Shown here piece after piece: positions 49,301 through 59,997 of a stretch of 64,000 nucleotides of DNA. Origin of the DNA: Streptomyces dangxiongensis. GTDB taxonomy: Bacteria > Actinomycetota > Actinomycetes > Streptomycetales > Streptomycetaceae. The notes below the pieces were generated by a model, which saw only the letters and a program-made list of their open reading frames with translations, did no database searches and had not been told where the DNA came from. The stretch covers positions 310,001 to 374,000 of the forward strand of contig NZ_CP033073.1 of assembly GCF_003675325.1 (NCBI RefSeq), given 5' to 3'. Each line of letters starts with the position of its first letter. The stretch's first letter is position 1. The position numbers and the translations under genes are program-made.

Positions 49301-50845
49301 CTGCGGTACCTGAGCGCCGAGGGCCACCGGCCCGTGCTGCTGTTCAACGTCCACCACTGCGTGAACGACGGCTGGTCGTACACCGTCCTGCTGCGCGACC
49401 TGCTCACGGCGGCCGGCGCCTTGGAGTCGGGGCGGCCCGCCGTGCTGCCTCCGCTGCCGGGCTACCGTACGCACACCCGGGCGCTGGCGGACCGGCTGGC
49501 CGCACGGAACGGGGCGGCGCACTCGTCGTACTGGCGGCAGACGCTCGGCGATCTGCCCCCGCTCCCCCCGCTGCCCGCCGACCACACGGCGGGCGCCGTG
49601 CGCGACAGCGCGGGCGGACAGGCCCGCGTGCCCCTGGACGAGGAGCTGACGGGCCGGCTGCGGGCGGTGGCCGTGCGGGCCTCGGCCACGCCGTTCATGG
49701 TGTGCGTGGCGGCGGCCCGCGTGCTGCTGCACCGGCTGACGGGCCTCACCGACCTGCCACTGGGCACGGTGGTGGCCGGCCGCTCGGCGCCCGGACTGGC
49801 GGAGGAGGTCGGCCTGTTCGCCAACACGGTCGTCCTGCGCACCGCGCTGGATCCGGCGGACTCCTTCGCCGGCCTGCTGGAGCGGGTCCGCCGGACCGCC
49901 CTCGACGTCCAGGAGCACGAGGAGTATCCGTTCGACCGGATCGTGGAGGACCTGGCGCTGCCGCGGACGGCGGGCCGCAACCCGCTGTTCGACGTGCTGG
50001 TGGAGACGGTGATGTCACCGGCCGTCACGGCCGGCGAGGGCGACGGCCGGCGCACGGCCCGGCATCTGGACGAGCCGCCGCACGTCGGTGACTTCGACCT
50101 CTCCTTCGGTTTCCAGCTTCCGGAGCCGGGCACCGCCCGGCCCGCTGAGATCCGTGTCGGCCACCGCCTCGACCGGTTCACGGCGCACAGCGCCGCGCGC
50201 ATCGGCGAGCAGCTCCGGGAGGTCCTGCGGGCCGCACTGGACGACCCGGACGCGCCGCTGGCCGCACTGCCCGCCCCGGCGGCCGACGCAGGCGGCGGAC
50301 CGGCGCGCACCACGACCGACCTTCCCCTGTCCGAGAGCGCCGTACGGGCTCTGGCCCGCATCAGTGGCGGACGGGCGGCCGAGGAACTCGTGGTGCTGAC
50401 CTCCGCGGTGGCGCTGCTGACCGCCGGCTGCCACGGCCCGGGCGAGCTGCAGGTGCAGCGGGCGTCGGCGCGCGTGCGCTGCCCGGTGGACGTGGCCGGC
50501 GCGACCACCCCGGCCGACCTGGTCGTGGCGGTGGACCGGGCCGTCCGGACGGCGGTCCCGGCCCGTGGCCTGCCCACGGTGCTGGTCGCCTCGGAGGCCG
50601 TCGCCCCGCCGGCCGGCCCCGTGCCGCTGAGCGTGACCCTGCTCGCCACGGCCCCGACCGGCCGGCGGACGCTGCGCCTGGAGACGGACCCGCAGAGTGC
50701 CGGGCAGCGCACGGCACAGGCGCTGCGCCAGGGCCTCGACCAGGCACTGAGCTGCTTCGCCCAGCCCCGGGAACCGTTCCCGGACGGCATCACCGCGCCT
50801 GCCGCACCCGTGCTGCACGGCGCCGACAACGGGGGAAACCTGTGA
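46319..50845 (+). CDS. NRPS A-T-C protein with half-C lobes at both ends and an atypical A domain
   Basis: 1508 residues, TTG with AGGAG upstream. Residues ~40-235 are a shortened C-like lobe. The A domain covers ~265-765, T ~785-855 (EAGGHSLTAAQ) and C ~880-1320 with HHCVNDG near 1012. A second C-like lobe without HHxxxDG ends the protein (~1330-1485, beginning LPLSESAVRALARISGG). The A domain is unusual. Its A3 core reads TSGSTGLPRPV, with the usual Lys replaced by Arg and Gly by Pro, A5 is YGPCEA, and the pocket reads about D-A-Y-N-I-G-L-V-E-K. It may be weakly active or loaded in trans. The stop overlaps the antiporter GTG. Confidence 0.83.
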   Translation: MSKGPDPTPGPTHSSPGTTVSGHAAERDSAAVRAHWLAMLQGIRREPLLEPGGATAPVPEAAFVPAGPAAALRRVAGDDPVGLHLLLLAATRLCLTAFGAAGDLAVLCPSPADPEAELALRTPLGPTTPMTEFLTSAHADLLAATPFAWRHRAALAAQLQAAGAAESDALSQLAVRWQASGEPAGPARAGVEVRGRLEEDGTLRVEVVSAHGRVPVAVSGLPRCVAAALTDLGRDPRRPAGQLDVLGPDQRAELERWSGLPLPAACPALSLLDLVDATAARNGDRTAVVDGATRLSYDELLRRAALLAGELRTEHGIGPGDRVAVLLPRGASLVVAVLAVLRAGAAYVPVDPGHPEQRISHLLRLSEAKLLIGDRPPAGCALPAVPSVRVLGDRPGTEAGGTPAPRVRPQDEAVVFFTSGSTGLPRPVSIRHDQLRHKVVSSAEQLGIDAGVRTALLSALTSDATAYQIFVTLGVGGTLVAMGAPDELDPVTFWDRIRAERVSLVNCVPGLLSAMLEALPPTAGLPLSHLILGGDAVPRGLMARTRGRLRIGTLVNLYGPCEATVECASYVCPGDRAAELMSVPIGSPSPGFGVLLVTRWGIPAPVGVPGEIYVAGPGVAAGYLNAPEATAERFVPCPVGDAGHSFRTGDLARWNADGTLDFLGRIDSQVQLHGQRVEPGEVEQALVRLAGVREAVVLPRPAGADSVTLAAWYTADTAVEPAVVRSRLAEGLPAHMVPRLLTQLPALPRTPHGKIDRTALAASPDPRATEVWATYDDASRTVADAWEAVFGQPPRSADEDFFEAGGHSLTAAQLVSALCAAEPECGVAVRQIFTARTPGALAEAVRQGLRDARPSPAAPATAPVPRASGEPLPATIEASNAQRRMWLLEALDEGESRAHNMVEAYELDRPLSEGALRAGVHAVVVRHESLRTTFDLPSAGSGAELRQVVHDAGDLDLAPLIQPVAPQDFEAVLARARDEETRWRFDLATGPLFRLRYLSAEGHRPVLLFNVHHCVNDGWSYTVLLRDLLTAAGALESGRPAVLPPLPGYRTHTRALADRLAARNGAAHSSYWRQTLGDLPPLPPLPADHTAGAVRDSAGGQARVPLDEELTGRLRAVAVRASATPFMVCVAAARVLLHRLTGLTDLPLGTVVAGRSAPGLAEEVGLFANTVVLRTALDPADSFAGLLERVRRTALDVQEHEEYPFDRIVEDLALPRTAGRNPLFDVLVETVMSPAVTAGEGDGRRTARHLDEPPHVGDFDLSFGFQLPEPGTARPAEIRVGHRLDRFTAHSAARIGEQLREVLRAALDDPDAPLAALPAPAADAGGGPARTTTDLPLSESAVRALARISGGRAAEELVVLTSAVALLTAGCHGPGELQVQRASARVRCPVDVAGATTPADLVVAVDRAVRTAVPARGLPTVLVASEAVAPPAGPVPLSVTLLATAPTGRRTLRLETDPQSAGQRTAQALRQGLDQALSCFAQPREPFPDGITAPAAPVLHGADNGGNL

Positions 50846-52134
50846 GTCCTGACCTGGCCGTCACCCATCTCGTCGGAGCGTCGGCGGTGATTTTGCTGGC
50901 CGCCCACGTGGGCGGGTGGGTGTCCCGCAGACTCGGCCAGCCCACCATCGTGGGCCAGCTCATCGCCGGCATCGCCCTCGGCCCCAGCCTGCTGTCCCAG
51001 CTCCCGGACTCCGTCGGGGACACGCTGTTTCCCCAGGCGATAGCCCCGATGCTGACAGGACTGAGCCAGGTGTCCCTGGTGCTGTTCCTGTACGTCGTCG
51101 GGTACGAGCTCGACCTGAGCCTGCTGCGCGGCAGGTCGCGGACCACGCTGACGGTCGCCGCCGCGGCGTTCGCCGTGCCGATGGCGGTGGGCGCGGGCGC
51201 CACGCTGCTGTTCCACGGCACGCTGGAGAAGCTGGGCGTTCCGCACCACATGCCGGTGAGTTCGGTCCTCTTCCTGGCCGTCGCGTTGTCGATCACGGCC
51301 GTACCGGTGCTGGTCGTCGTCGTGCGGGAGGGCGGGCTGGCCGGGACGGTTCCCGGCGTCATCGCCGTCTCGGCCGCCGGCCTGATCGACATCGTCGGGT
51401 GGGCGGTCCTGCTCGGCACCCTCATGCAGGGCAAGGGCGGCGAGTCCGGGATGTCACTGCCGGTACGCCTGCTCCTGCTGGTGGTCTTCGTCGCCGTGAT
51501 GGTGTGGCCCGCGCGGCTGCTGCTGAAGCGGTTCCATCGTTTCCCCGGCGTCTCCGCGCAGCCTCGGCTGGCCCTGCTGATCGGGTTCGCCTTCACGGCC
51601 GCGTGGGCGACCAGCGCACTCGGCCTGCACGTCATCTTCGGTGCGCTGCTCGCCGGGGTGGTCACACCGCGGGAGCCCGACGGCACCATGGACCCGGAGC
51701 TGGTGCGTTCGCTGGACAGCGTGGGGTCGCTGCTGCTGCCGTTCTTCTTCGTGGTGTCGGGCCGCAGTGTCGCCATCGGCGCGCTGGGCGGCACCGCGGT
51801 GGCCGTGCTGACGGTGGTCACGGTGCTCGCCGTCGTCGCCAAGGTGGGGTCCGGGGCGCTGGCGGCGCGTGTCTGCGGGCTGGACAACCGTACGTCGCTG
51901 ACGATCGGGGTGCTGCTCAGCACCCGGGGGCTCACCGAGCTGATCGCTCTCAACGCCGGCCTGGCCGCCGGGCTGTTGAGCGGACCGCTCTACACCGTGT
52001 TCGTGCTGATGGCGATCGCGACCACGCTGCTGACGCAGCCGCTGCTGCTGCTGTGCCGCCGCGTGCGGGCGGCGGACGCCGACCCGATGTCCTCGGCCGG
52101 CCCGGTGTCCGCGGCGGCGCCGGGCGGCCGCTGA
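50842..52134 (+). CDS. CPA2-family Na+(K+)/H+ antiporter
   Basis: 430 residues, GTG overlapping the NRPS stop (GTGA). About 12 hydrophobic helices run throughout, with GQLIAGIALGPS, LFLYVVGYELDL, and the paired SITAVPVLVVVVREGG segment typical of KefB/NapA-type exchangers. Homologues recur in antibiotic clusters, where they may drive export or ion balance. Translational coupling to the NRPS shows it belongs to the cluster; a part in self-resistance is inference. No C-terminal TrkA-N domain is present. Confidence 0.85.
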   Translation: MSPDLAVTHLVGASAVILLAAHVGGWVSRRLGQPTIVGQLIAGIALGPSLLSQLPDSVGDTLFPQAIAPMLTGLSQVSLVLFLYVVGYELDLSLLRGRSRTTLTVAAAAFAVPMAVGAGATLLFHGTLEKLGVPHHMPVSSVLFLAVALSITAVPVLVVVVREGGLAGTVPGVIAVSAAGLIDIVGWAVLLGTLMQGKGGESGMSLPVRLLLLVVFVAVMVWPARLLLKRFHRFPGVSAQPRLALLIGFAFTAAWATSALGLHVIFGALLAGVVTPREPDGTMDPELVRSLDSVGSLLLPFFFVVSGRSVAIGALGGTAVAVLTVVTVLAVVAKVGSGALAARVCGLDNRTSLTIGVLLSTRGLTELIALNAGLAAGLLSGPLYTVFVLMAIATTLLTQPLLLLCRRVRAADADPMSSAGPVSAAAPGGR

Positions 52135-52205
52135 CGGGCCCCGGCGGGTACGGGTGCCGTGTCCCTGGGCCGCGGGCGATGTGCCTGCCGCGGCGCCGCA
52201 CGGGA

Positions 52206-52241
52206 ACAGCGGGTTCACCTCCGGGGAGGTGAACCCGCTGT
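52206..52241. terminator. Bidirectional hairpin terminator
   Basis: Perfect 16-bp stem ACAGCGGGTTCACCTC with loop CGGG, between the convergent antiporter (ends 52134) and halogenase (ends 52257). Confidence 0.75.
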
Positions 52242-52256
52242 GCGGGGCGCGGTGGC

Positions 52257-54026
52257 CTACTGCTGGACGGGCGTCGAGACCCGGTACAGCGGGCGCAGTT
52301 CCTCCTCGAGCTTCTTGACCTCGTCCAGCCGGGGCCGGCTCTTCGGTGCGAACAGGCCGTCCTTCTCCCAGCGGTCCGGGTCCAGGCTCAGCGCCGACAC
52401 GTTCAGCCAGCCGCGGGAGCGGACCGCGTCGAGGTGCTCGGGCAGCGCGTCCTCCAGGGCCAGGTAGAACAGGACGTGCGCCAGTTCCTCGATGCGGTCG
52501 ATGCCGTCGCGGATGCTCACCAGCACCGATCCGAAGTCCGGCGTCTCGGTGTCGTCGGCGGGCAGGTTCTGCACGAAGAGGCGGGCGAGGGTCGGCAGGT
52601 CGTCGAAGTAGTCGATGTAGTCGAACTCGAAGACGCCCCGGTAGCTGCCCGACCATGCCTTGAGCAGGTTCATGACGGCGCCCTGGGTCGCCACCACGGG
52701 GGCGCCGAGCGCGCTGAGCGTCGTGCTCGCGGACTCGTCCAGGTACGTCTTGCCGTAGAACTGCGGGTCGGAGAACGCCCACCCGACGTAGTAGTCCCAG
52801 ATGGTCTTCAGGGACATGATCACCGGGTTGTCGTGGAAGGCGTACGACCCCTGGATGTTCTGGGTGAGTCCCTCGGCCAGGGACAGGAACCACCGGTTGG
52901 CGTAGCGGACGAACTCCGCCTGGAAGGATCCCGCCCGGTCGCGGCCGATCATCTCGGTCACGAATCCGTTGGCGTAGCCGATCAGGTTCGAGCCCACCGA
53001 GTAGTAGGGGTCCGCGAAGACCGCGGCGTCGCCGACGCACGCCCACCGGTCGTGGGAGAACACCTGGTGGGAGGAGTGGCTGTAGTTCTTCAGGACCCGG
53101 AAGTCGAGGACCGGGAGTTCGCGGATGGCGGGGTCGAAGCCGGGGACGCGGTCGACCACGAAGTCGATGGCCTTCTCGATCCGGTTGTAGCCGGTGACCG
53201 GATGGAGTTCGTCGCTCACGACGATGCCGACGCTGGTGTGGTTCGGGGCCAGCGGGATGGCCCAGACCCAGCCGCCCTCGAACATGAAGTGGTTGGTGGA
53301 ATGCCACCGGGGCTCGTCCGCGCGGTCGTGCCAGGCCGTCTCGTCCGGCGCCACCAGCTCGTCGGTGTCCAGGCGTCCTTCGAGCCGGAACCAGACGGAG
53401 TTGTGCGGCTTCGGGTACCGCTTGGTGAGCCCCAGCTTGCGCTGGAGGAGCCGGTGCCGGCCGGTGGCGTCGACGACCCAGCGGCAGGTGACGGTGGTCG
53501 TCTGCGGGTTGTCCTCGTCGTCGCTCTGGTACGTCACCCGGTGCGGTGCGTCCTGCTCGCCCAGCTCGATGTCCAGGACGCGTACGCCCTGGGTGAGTTC
53601 GGCCCCGGCGCCGGCCGCGACCACCCGCAGGTGCTCCTCCAGGGAGCCCCGGTTGAGCTGGTAGGACTTCGCCGGCAGGAACCGCTTGACGCCGAACTCG
53701 GACTCCTGGTGGAAGTCGGGGCGGTCGCCGTAGAAGTAGCGCAGACCGAGCTTCTCGAGCTGGTGTTCCTCGAGGTAGTCCCGTATGCCGACGACCGCGG
53801 CGAAGTAGTGCGCGCCCACCTCGACCGTCGATTCGCCCACCTTGAACGCGGACACGGGAATGGGCGAGCGCTCGCGCTCGCACACGAGGACGCTGAGCGA
53901 GGGATAGGCGTCCCTGAGCTGCTTGGCGAGGCAGAGCCCGGCCAGGCCACCGCCCGCGATGACCACGTCGTGGTCGACGCCCGAGAACTCCGTGACCATG
54001 GAATCAGTACCGCCCTGTCCACTCAA
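52257..54026 (-). CDS. FAD-dependent halogenase
   Basis: 589 residues. TTG start overlaps the A-T stop as TTGA, with GAGGTGGG upstream; an internal ATG ten codons in is an alternative. The FAD motif VVIAGGGLAGLCLA lies near residue 20, VGEST follows near 65, and the halogenase signature WxWxIP is present as GWVWAIPLAP near residue 250. FAD contacts recur in CVGDAAVFADP. The family uses FADH2, chloride and O2 to chlorinate electron-rich rings, often on a carrier protein. It pairs with the histidine-type A-T protein just upstream, so imidazole chlorination of carrier-bound histidine is the likely reaction. A partner flavin reductase is not in the window. Confidence 0.87.
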   Translation of the reverse strand: MSGQGGTDSMVTEFSGVDHDVVIAGGGLAGLCLAKQLRDAYPSLSVLVCERERSPIPVSAFKVGESTVEVGAHYFAAVVGIRDYLEEHQLEKLGLRYFYGDRPDFHQESEFGVKRFLPAKSYQLNRGSLEEHLRVVAAGAGAELTQGVRVLDIELGEQDAPHRVTYQSDDEDNPQTTTVTCRWVVDATGRHRLLQRKLGLTKRYPKPHNSVWFRLEGRLDTDELVAPDETAWHDRADEPRWHSTNHFMFEGGWVWAIPLAPNHTSVGIVVSDELHPVTGYNRIEKAIDFVVDRVPGFDPAIRELPVLDFRVLKNYSHSSHQVFSHDRWACVGDAAVFADPYYSVGSNLIGYANGFVTEMIGRDRAGSFQAEFVRYANRWFLSLAEGLTQNIQGSYAFHDNPVIMSLKTIWDYYVGWAFSDPQFYGKTYLDESASTTLSALGAPVVATQGAVMNLLKAWSGSYRGVFEFDYIDYFDDLPTLARLFVQNLPADDTETPDFGSVLVSIRDGIDRIEELAHVLFYLALEDALPEHLDAVRSRGWLNVSALSLDPDRWEKDGLFAPKSRPRLDEVKKLEEELRPLYRVSTPVQQ

Positions 54027-55819
54027 GGTTTACCCACCTCGCTGTTCTGCCGGTTCTCGATGACGAGAGCCAGGCTTCGAATGGTTCTGCCCGTGTAGGG
54101 ATCCGAGTTGTCCAGTTGGACCCCCAGGCTCTCCTCCACGTCGGCGACGAGGTCCATCACGCTGAGGGAATCGCCGCCGAGTTCGAAGAAGTCGTCGTCC
54201 AGGCCCACTCCGAGGGGCGCGAAGATCTTCTGCCAGATCGTGAGGAGCGCGGATTCGACGGGTGACGCCGGCTCGGGCGCCGGGCCCGCCGGTGAGGTCG
54301 CGTCGGAGTACAGCGCGGCGAGGGCCGCTTCGTCCACCTTGCCGTGCGCGGTGACGGGCACGGCGTCGACCGGGATGATCGCCGACGGGACCATGTAGTC
54401 CGGCAGGCTCTCCTGCGCCGTGGCGCGCAGCCGTTCGACGTCGCTCGCCGTGGGGCCGACGACGAAGGCGACCAGGCGGGGCGTCGCCGAGGTGATGTCG
54501 CGGCGCAGCAGCACGACGTGGTCGACCGAGTCGTCCTTCGTCAGGGCCTCGGCCACGTCACCCAGCTCGACGCGCCGGCCCCGGATCTTCACCTGTTGGT
54601 CCCGGCGCTCCACGAATTGGAGATTGCCGTCCTCGTGCACCCGGACGATGTCACCGGTCCGGTAGACCCGATTTCCGCCGAAACGTGGGGACGAGGGCAC
54701 GAAGAAGCTTCCCTCGGTCAATTCCGGATCACCCAGGTAGCCCCGGGCCAGGCGGGCTCCGGCAAGATACAGCTCGCCCGTGCCGCCGGGTTCCACCGGC
54801 TCTCCCTCCTCATCCACCACGAAAACTTCGGTGTGGTCGATGGGCTTTCCGATGAGCACGTGCGGATCCGAGGCGTCGAGCGAGTGGACCGTGGAGCACA
54901 CGGAATTCTCGGAGGGGCCGTACTCATTGAGGAGTTTCACGTCGGGAAGCCGGGAGAAATGCTCACGGACGAGGCTGGAGGTGAACCATTCCCCGGCGAT
55001 CGTGATACTTCGCAGCGCTTTGGTCGATTGTGCGCTCATGCCGGCGAGGAGCCGGCTGTAGAGCGCCGGGGTGATGAGGAAGTGCGAGACCTCCCGCCGC
55101 TCCATCAGGCCGATGAGATAGCGCCGGTCCGTGATGCGGTCCCGGGCGGGCAGGAGGAGGCGCGCTCCGGAGGTGAGGGCGCAGAAGGTGTCGGCCACCG
55201 AACTGTCGAACGAGGGCCGGGGCATGGCGAGCGTCGTGTCGTCCGGACCGAACCCGTAGTAGGCGTTGCGCCAGGTCAGCGTCTTGACGATCGAGTGGTG
55301 CTCGACCGCTGTCGCCTTCGGTGTCCCGGTCGTGCCCGAGGTGTGGATCACATAGGCGAGATCCGTGGGCGTCGACAGTGGTGCCGGGTCGGTGTCCGGC
55401 GTGTCGAGGGTGGCGCTCATGACGTCGGTCACGAAGAGCGCGCCGCTGAAGAACGCGGCGCCCGCCGCGGCGGACGACTCGACGAGCAGTGCCCGGGGCG
55501 ACGTGTTCTCGATGATGCGGTGCGTCACGGCCGGCGGGTTGTCCGGATCGAGGGCGACATAGGCACCGCCGGCCTTGAGCGCGGCGAGCATGCCGATGAC
55601 CACGCTCGGCGGATGCCGTACGAGAATGGCCACCCGGTCGTCCGGGACGACTCCGGCGGTGTCGCGTAGGTAGTGCGCCAGCTTGTTGGCTCTGCGGTTC
55701 AGTTCGCCGTAGCTGATGCATTCGCCCTCGTACTCCAGGGCGATACTATCGGGAGCTTTTCGGACGCTTTCCTCGAAAAACTGGTGCAGGGTCCCCGGTT
55801 TGTCGGGTGCTATCGCCAC
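54023..55819 (-). CDS. NRPS A-T didomain, histidine-type pocket
   Basis: 598 residues, GTG with AGGGGGAA upstream. Here the A domain begins at once (HQFFEESVRKAPDSIALE), without the half-C lobe of the other A proteins. Cores are TSGTTGTPKA, NEYGPSEN, YRTGD and GKVDEAAL (A10 with Glu for Arg). The pocket reads about D-S-A-L-T-A-E-V-C-K, one residue from the histidine code DSELTAEVCK. T domain near 510-590 (LGGDSLSVMD). Followed in the same operon by the halogenase, and preceded by a thioesterase 136 nt upstream of it. It probably presents histidine for chlorination. Confidence 0.87.
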   Translation of the reverse strand: MAIAPDKPGTLHQFFEESVRKAPDSIALEYEGECISYGELNRRANKLAHYLRDTAGVVPDDRVAILVRHPPSVVIGMLAALKAGGAYVALDPDNPPAVTHRIIENTSPRALLVESSAAAGAAFFSGALFVTDVMSATLDTPDTDPAPLSTPTDLAYVIHTSGTTGTPKATAVEHHSIVKTLTWRNAYYGFGPDDTTLAMPRPSFDSSVADTFCALTSGARLLLPARDRITDRRYLIGLMERREVSHFLITPALYSRLLAGMSAQSTKALRSITIAGEWFTSSLVREHFSRLPDVKLLNEYGPSENSVCSTVHSLDASDPHVLIGKPIDHTEVFVVDEEGEPVEPGGTGELYLAGARLARGYLGDPELTEGSFFVPSSPRFGGNRVYRTGDIVRVHEDGNLQFVERRDQQVKIRGRRVELGDVAEALTKDDSVDHVVLLRRDITSATPRLVAFVVGPTASDVERLRATAQESLPDYMVPSAIIPVDAVPVTAHGKVDEAALAALYSDATSPAGPAPEPASPVESALLTIWQKIFAPLGVGLDDDFFELGGDSLSVMDLVADVEESLGVQLDNSDPYTGRTIRSLALVIENRQNSEVGKP

Positions 55820-55955
55820 ATGTTCCCCCTGTGCGAATACCGTGAATCCTCGACCTCGGCAGCTTATCCGTCGTCAATCGAACACTCAAGGGGGACTTCT
55901 CTGCATTCCGCGGCGGCCTGGACGGATAAACCGGGCCATTCCCCGGACGACCGAA

Positions 55956-56711
55956 CTAGACATCGAGCGCGCGGGCGAGCGCGCCGATGGTCGCGGGCGT
56001 CGAGTTCTGCGGGAAGAAGTGCCCGCCCGGCACCGCCTCCAGCCGGAAGGGGCCGGCGCACAGCGGGCGCCAGGTGGCCGCCACGTCGGCCGTCACGTCG
56101 AGGTCCTCGTCCCCGTACAGCGCGGTGACGGGTGTCGTCAGGCGCGGTCCGTCGAGCGGCGGGCGGAAGGAGGCGTGCGCGGTGAGGTCCGCGCGCAGCA
56201 CGGGGAAGAACCGTTCCCGGAACGCGGGGCGGTCGAGTCCCGCGGGGTTCGCGCCGAGACGTTTCCAGAGCAGCTCGATCTCGTGGTCGTCCCCGGGCGC
56301 CCGGGGTGTCGCCGGTCCGGGTGCTCCGGCCGCGAGCACGGCGAGGTGGGCCGGCGGGCGCCCCAGTCGGGTCAGTTGCTGCGCCACCGCGTAGGCCAGG
56401 CATGCCCCGAAGCTGTGCCCGACCAGGATCAGCGGCTGCGGAAGCGCGAGGACGGCCGGCATGACGTCTGCCACGAGGTCGGGCACGGAGTGCAGCAGGG
56501 CCTCGCGTCCGCGCGCCTCCCGCCCGGGCGGGACATGGGCGTAGAGGTCGATCCGGTCGGGTAGTACGCGCCGCCAGGAGGCGTAGGCCGTCGCCCCTCC
56601 CCCGGCGTGCGGGAAGCAGACGAGGCCGGCTCCGCGAGCCTGGTCCCCCGCCTGGTCCGACGGTCCGAAGCGGTGCAGGGACACGCTGCTGGGACCGGAA
56701 TTGTTCTGCAT
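55956..56711 (-). CDS. Third stand-alone thioesterase
   Basis: 251 residues from the ATG at 56711 (GGGTGG eight nt upstream). It has CFPHAGGGATAYASW near residue 32, nucleophile Ser100 in VGHSFGACLAYA, Asp in YGDEDLDV and a late His in PGGHFFPQN. A RifR-like fold. It leads the A-T/halogenase cassette on the minus strand, so it may release or hydrolyse chlorohistidine from that carrier, or serve the final product. Confidence 0.83.
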   Translation of the reverse strand: MQNNSGPSSVSLHRFGPSDQAGDQARGAGLVCFPHAGGGATAYASWRRVLPDRIDLYAHVPPGREARGREALLHSVPDLVADVMPAVLALPQPLILVGHSFGACLAYAVAQQLTRLGRPPAHLAVLAAGAPGPATPRAPGDDHEIELLWKRLGANPAGLDRPAFRERFFPVLRADLTAHASFRPPLDGPRLTTPVTALYGDEDLDVTADVAATWRPLCAGPFRLEAVPGGHFFPQNSTPATIGALARALDV

Positions 56712-57341
56712 GTGCACACCACCCAAGGGGATCCACGACGAGGTACTGCGTGAGGGGCGTCCGGTTGCGTGACGAGGCGCGTGCCGGCCGGCGGGGTGCC
56801 GGCGTGGCGGCCTGCGGGTCACGGCCTCCGGGGTGGCGCCTGGCGGCGTCTGGTGCCAGCAGCCATGACCTCACGTACCCGTGGTGCGGCAGTGGGCGTC
56901 TGGTGTGCTGGCACGGCGCTCCCTTGAGTGGTGGACGGGGCTGGCGTGGTGCCCGGGTTCGCGGCTCGTCCGGTCCCGGCCGGGCCGGGAGGACGGTGAC
57001 GTGGGGGTCGTCGCGGTATGCGGCCCGGTCCCGGGGACTGTGTGCACTGACGTGCGGTGGCGGCGTACCGCCTGTGTGTCGTGTGTCTGAGTGAGCCCCG
57101 CCCTGTGGCCTCCATGTCTATCACAGTCCACCGATCATGGACCTGACTATTTTGCGCCACGGTGGCGCGGGATCGTCGCCGGTGGGACGGCCCGCACGAG
57201 CGGCGCGTGCACGGCGTGTGCGCGTCGTGAGAGCGGGGTGAAGGACCCGCGTACCGGGCGGCGTTGCCGGTGGGAGGGGGCCGGACGGTGCGTGGCGGCC
57301 CGGGCCGGCCGGGGCTCCCGGTCCGGCCCGGGCGGACGGCG
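56712..57341. other. Intergenic region at the right edge of the peptide cluster
   Basis: About 630 nt between the thioesterase start and the argG terminator. Both strands give only short, low-complexity frames. It should carry the promoter of the thioesterase-A-T-halogenase operon, but I recognise no clear boxes. Confidence 0.5.
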
Positions 57342-57376
57342 GCGGGCCCCGGCGGTGTGACACCGCCGGGGCCCGC
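57342..57376 (-). terminator. Strong hairpin terminator after argG
   Basis: Near-perfect 17-bp inverted repeat GCGGGCCCCGGCGGTGT / ACACCGCCGGGGCCCGC with a one-base centre, 28 nt beyond the argG stop. Confidence 0.75.
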
Positions 57377-57404
57377 TGCACGGGGGCGCGCAACCGGTGA
57401 CCGG

Positions 57405-58885
<1,481 letters not shown>

Positions 58886-59011
58886 ACCCCCGGGGGGTGA
58901 TACTCGGCGCACCGCGCCCACTGGGCACGGACAAGCAGGGAATCGTCGCGGCCAGCTATCGTACGGTGACCGTCCGTACCGGTTCGTGCCGGTCCGTGCG
59001 GCCGGTGACCG

Positions 59012-59586
59012 CTAGAGCGTGGGCCTCAGGTCGAGGAAGTCCAGTACCCGGCGCCACGTCAGCTCGGTCGTGGCGGGGTCGTGGTCGGGAAGTGCGGGCT
59101 CGGTGTGGAAGTGGCCGACGCCCGGGTAGCGGAAGACCTCCAGGTCGACGCCCCTCTTCCGGGCCGTCCGGTGCAGCGCGGCGACGCGCTCGGGCGGTGC
59201 GAAGTCGTCCGGTTTGCGGCGTGCGGCTGCACCCGGAGTCCCGGCCGGGCGGACCCGGGAAGGCCGGCGGTGGCGTGCGGGAGAAGGACGCCGGCGGCGG
59301 CCGGGCGTTGGGGCCAGACCTCGGCGACCACGCCCGCGCCCGTCGGGACACCGGCGAGCACCGTGTCGTCCGGCATGCCGCTGAGGGCCTGCCGGGCGCG
59401 ACGGGCCACCGCCGCCCAGCCGACCCGGTCGAGCAGCCGGAAGCCCTGGTCCAGGGGGGCCGCGGTCTCGCCCCCGAAGAGGTCGGGCGTGACGACCTCG
59501 TGACCGGCGCGACGCAGTCGCTCGGCGGCGAGCAGCTCGACCGGGCGCAGAACGAGAACCGAGTGGAACAGCGCGACGCGCACCAT
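59012..59586 (-). pseudogene. Dienelactone hydrolase family, frameshifted remnant
   Basis: ATG at 59586. The first ~125 residues (ALFHSVLVLRPVELLAAERL, TPDLFGGETAAPLDQGF) match the DLH fold. The frame then breaks near 59211-59214, and the C-terminal piece (PDDFAPPERVAALH, then FRYPGVGHFH with the catalytic His) is read in another frame to 59012. Inserting one base rejoins them. The nucleophile elbow reads AGVPTGAGVV where a Ser or Cys is expected, so two independent defects point to a decayed gene. Confidence 0.75.
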
Positions 59587-59997
59587 GGTGCCATCGTGCC
59601 GCACCTCGGCTCCCGCCCGCCGGTCGGTGCGGTGCGGGCGGACGCGTCTCCTGGACGGCTCGCGCGGGGTCGCGAGGGTGCGCGGCGTGCTTGGCGGCGT
59701 GCCGCACAGCGGCTGGAGGTCCGCCGGGGTCAGCGACGCGTCCTGCGCCCCCGAACCGCGCCCTGAGCACCGCCAGCCGCTCCGGGTGAGGCCGACCGCC
59801 GGGGCGGCGTCGGCTCCAGCTCGGCGACGAGGCCCCGTCCGGGGCGCCCGGCGGGCGGGGCGCGCGCACGGGCCGTCCGCCGGACGGTGTGCGCGCGGGG
59901 GCAACTGTTCGTGCGCCGGCGGGCGCAGCCGTCCGCCCGGTCCCCTCCACGCTCGCAACGGCTGCCCGGGCCGACGGGCACGAGGAGAGGAACGGAA

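Noticed and set aside
52257..54026. Pyrrole chlorination (prolyl carrier route)
   Set aside because: No acyl-CoA dehydrogenase-type prolyl oxidase is present, and the coupled A-T protein has a histidine-type pocket.
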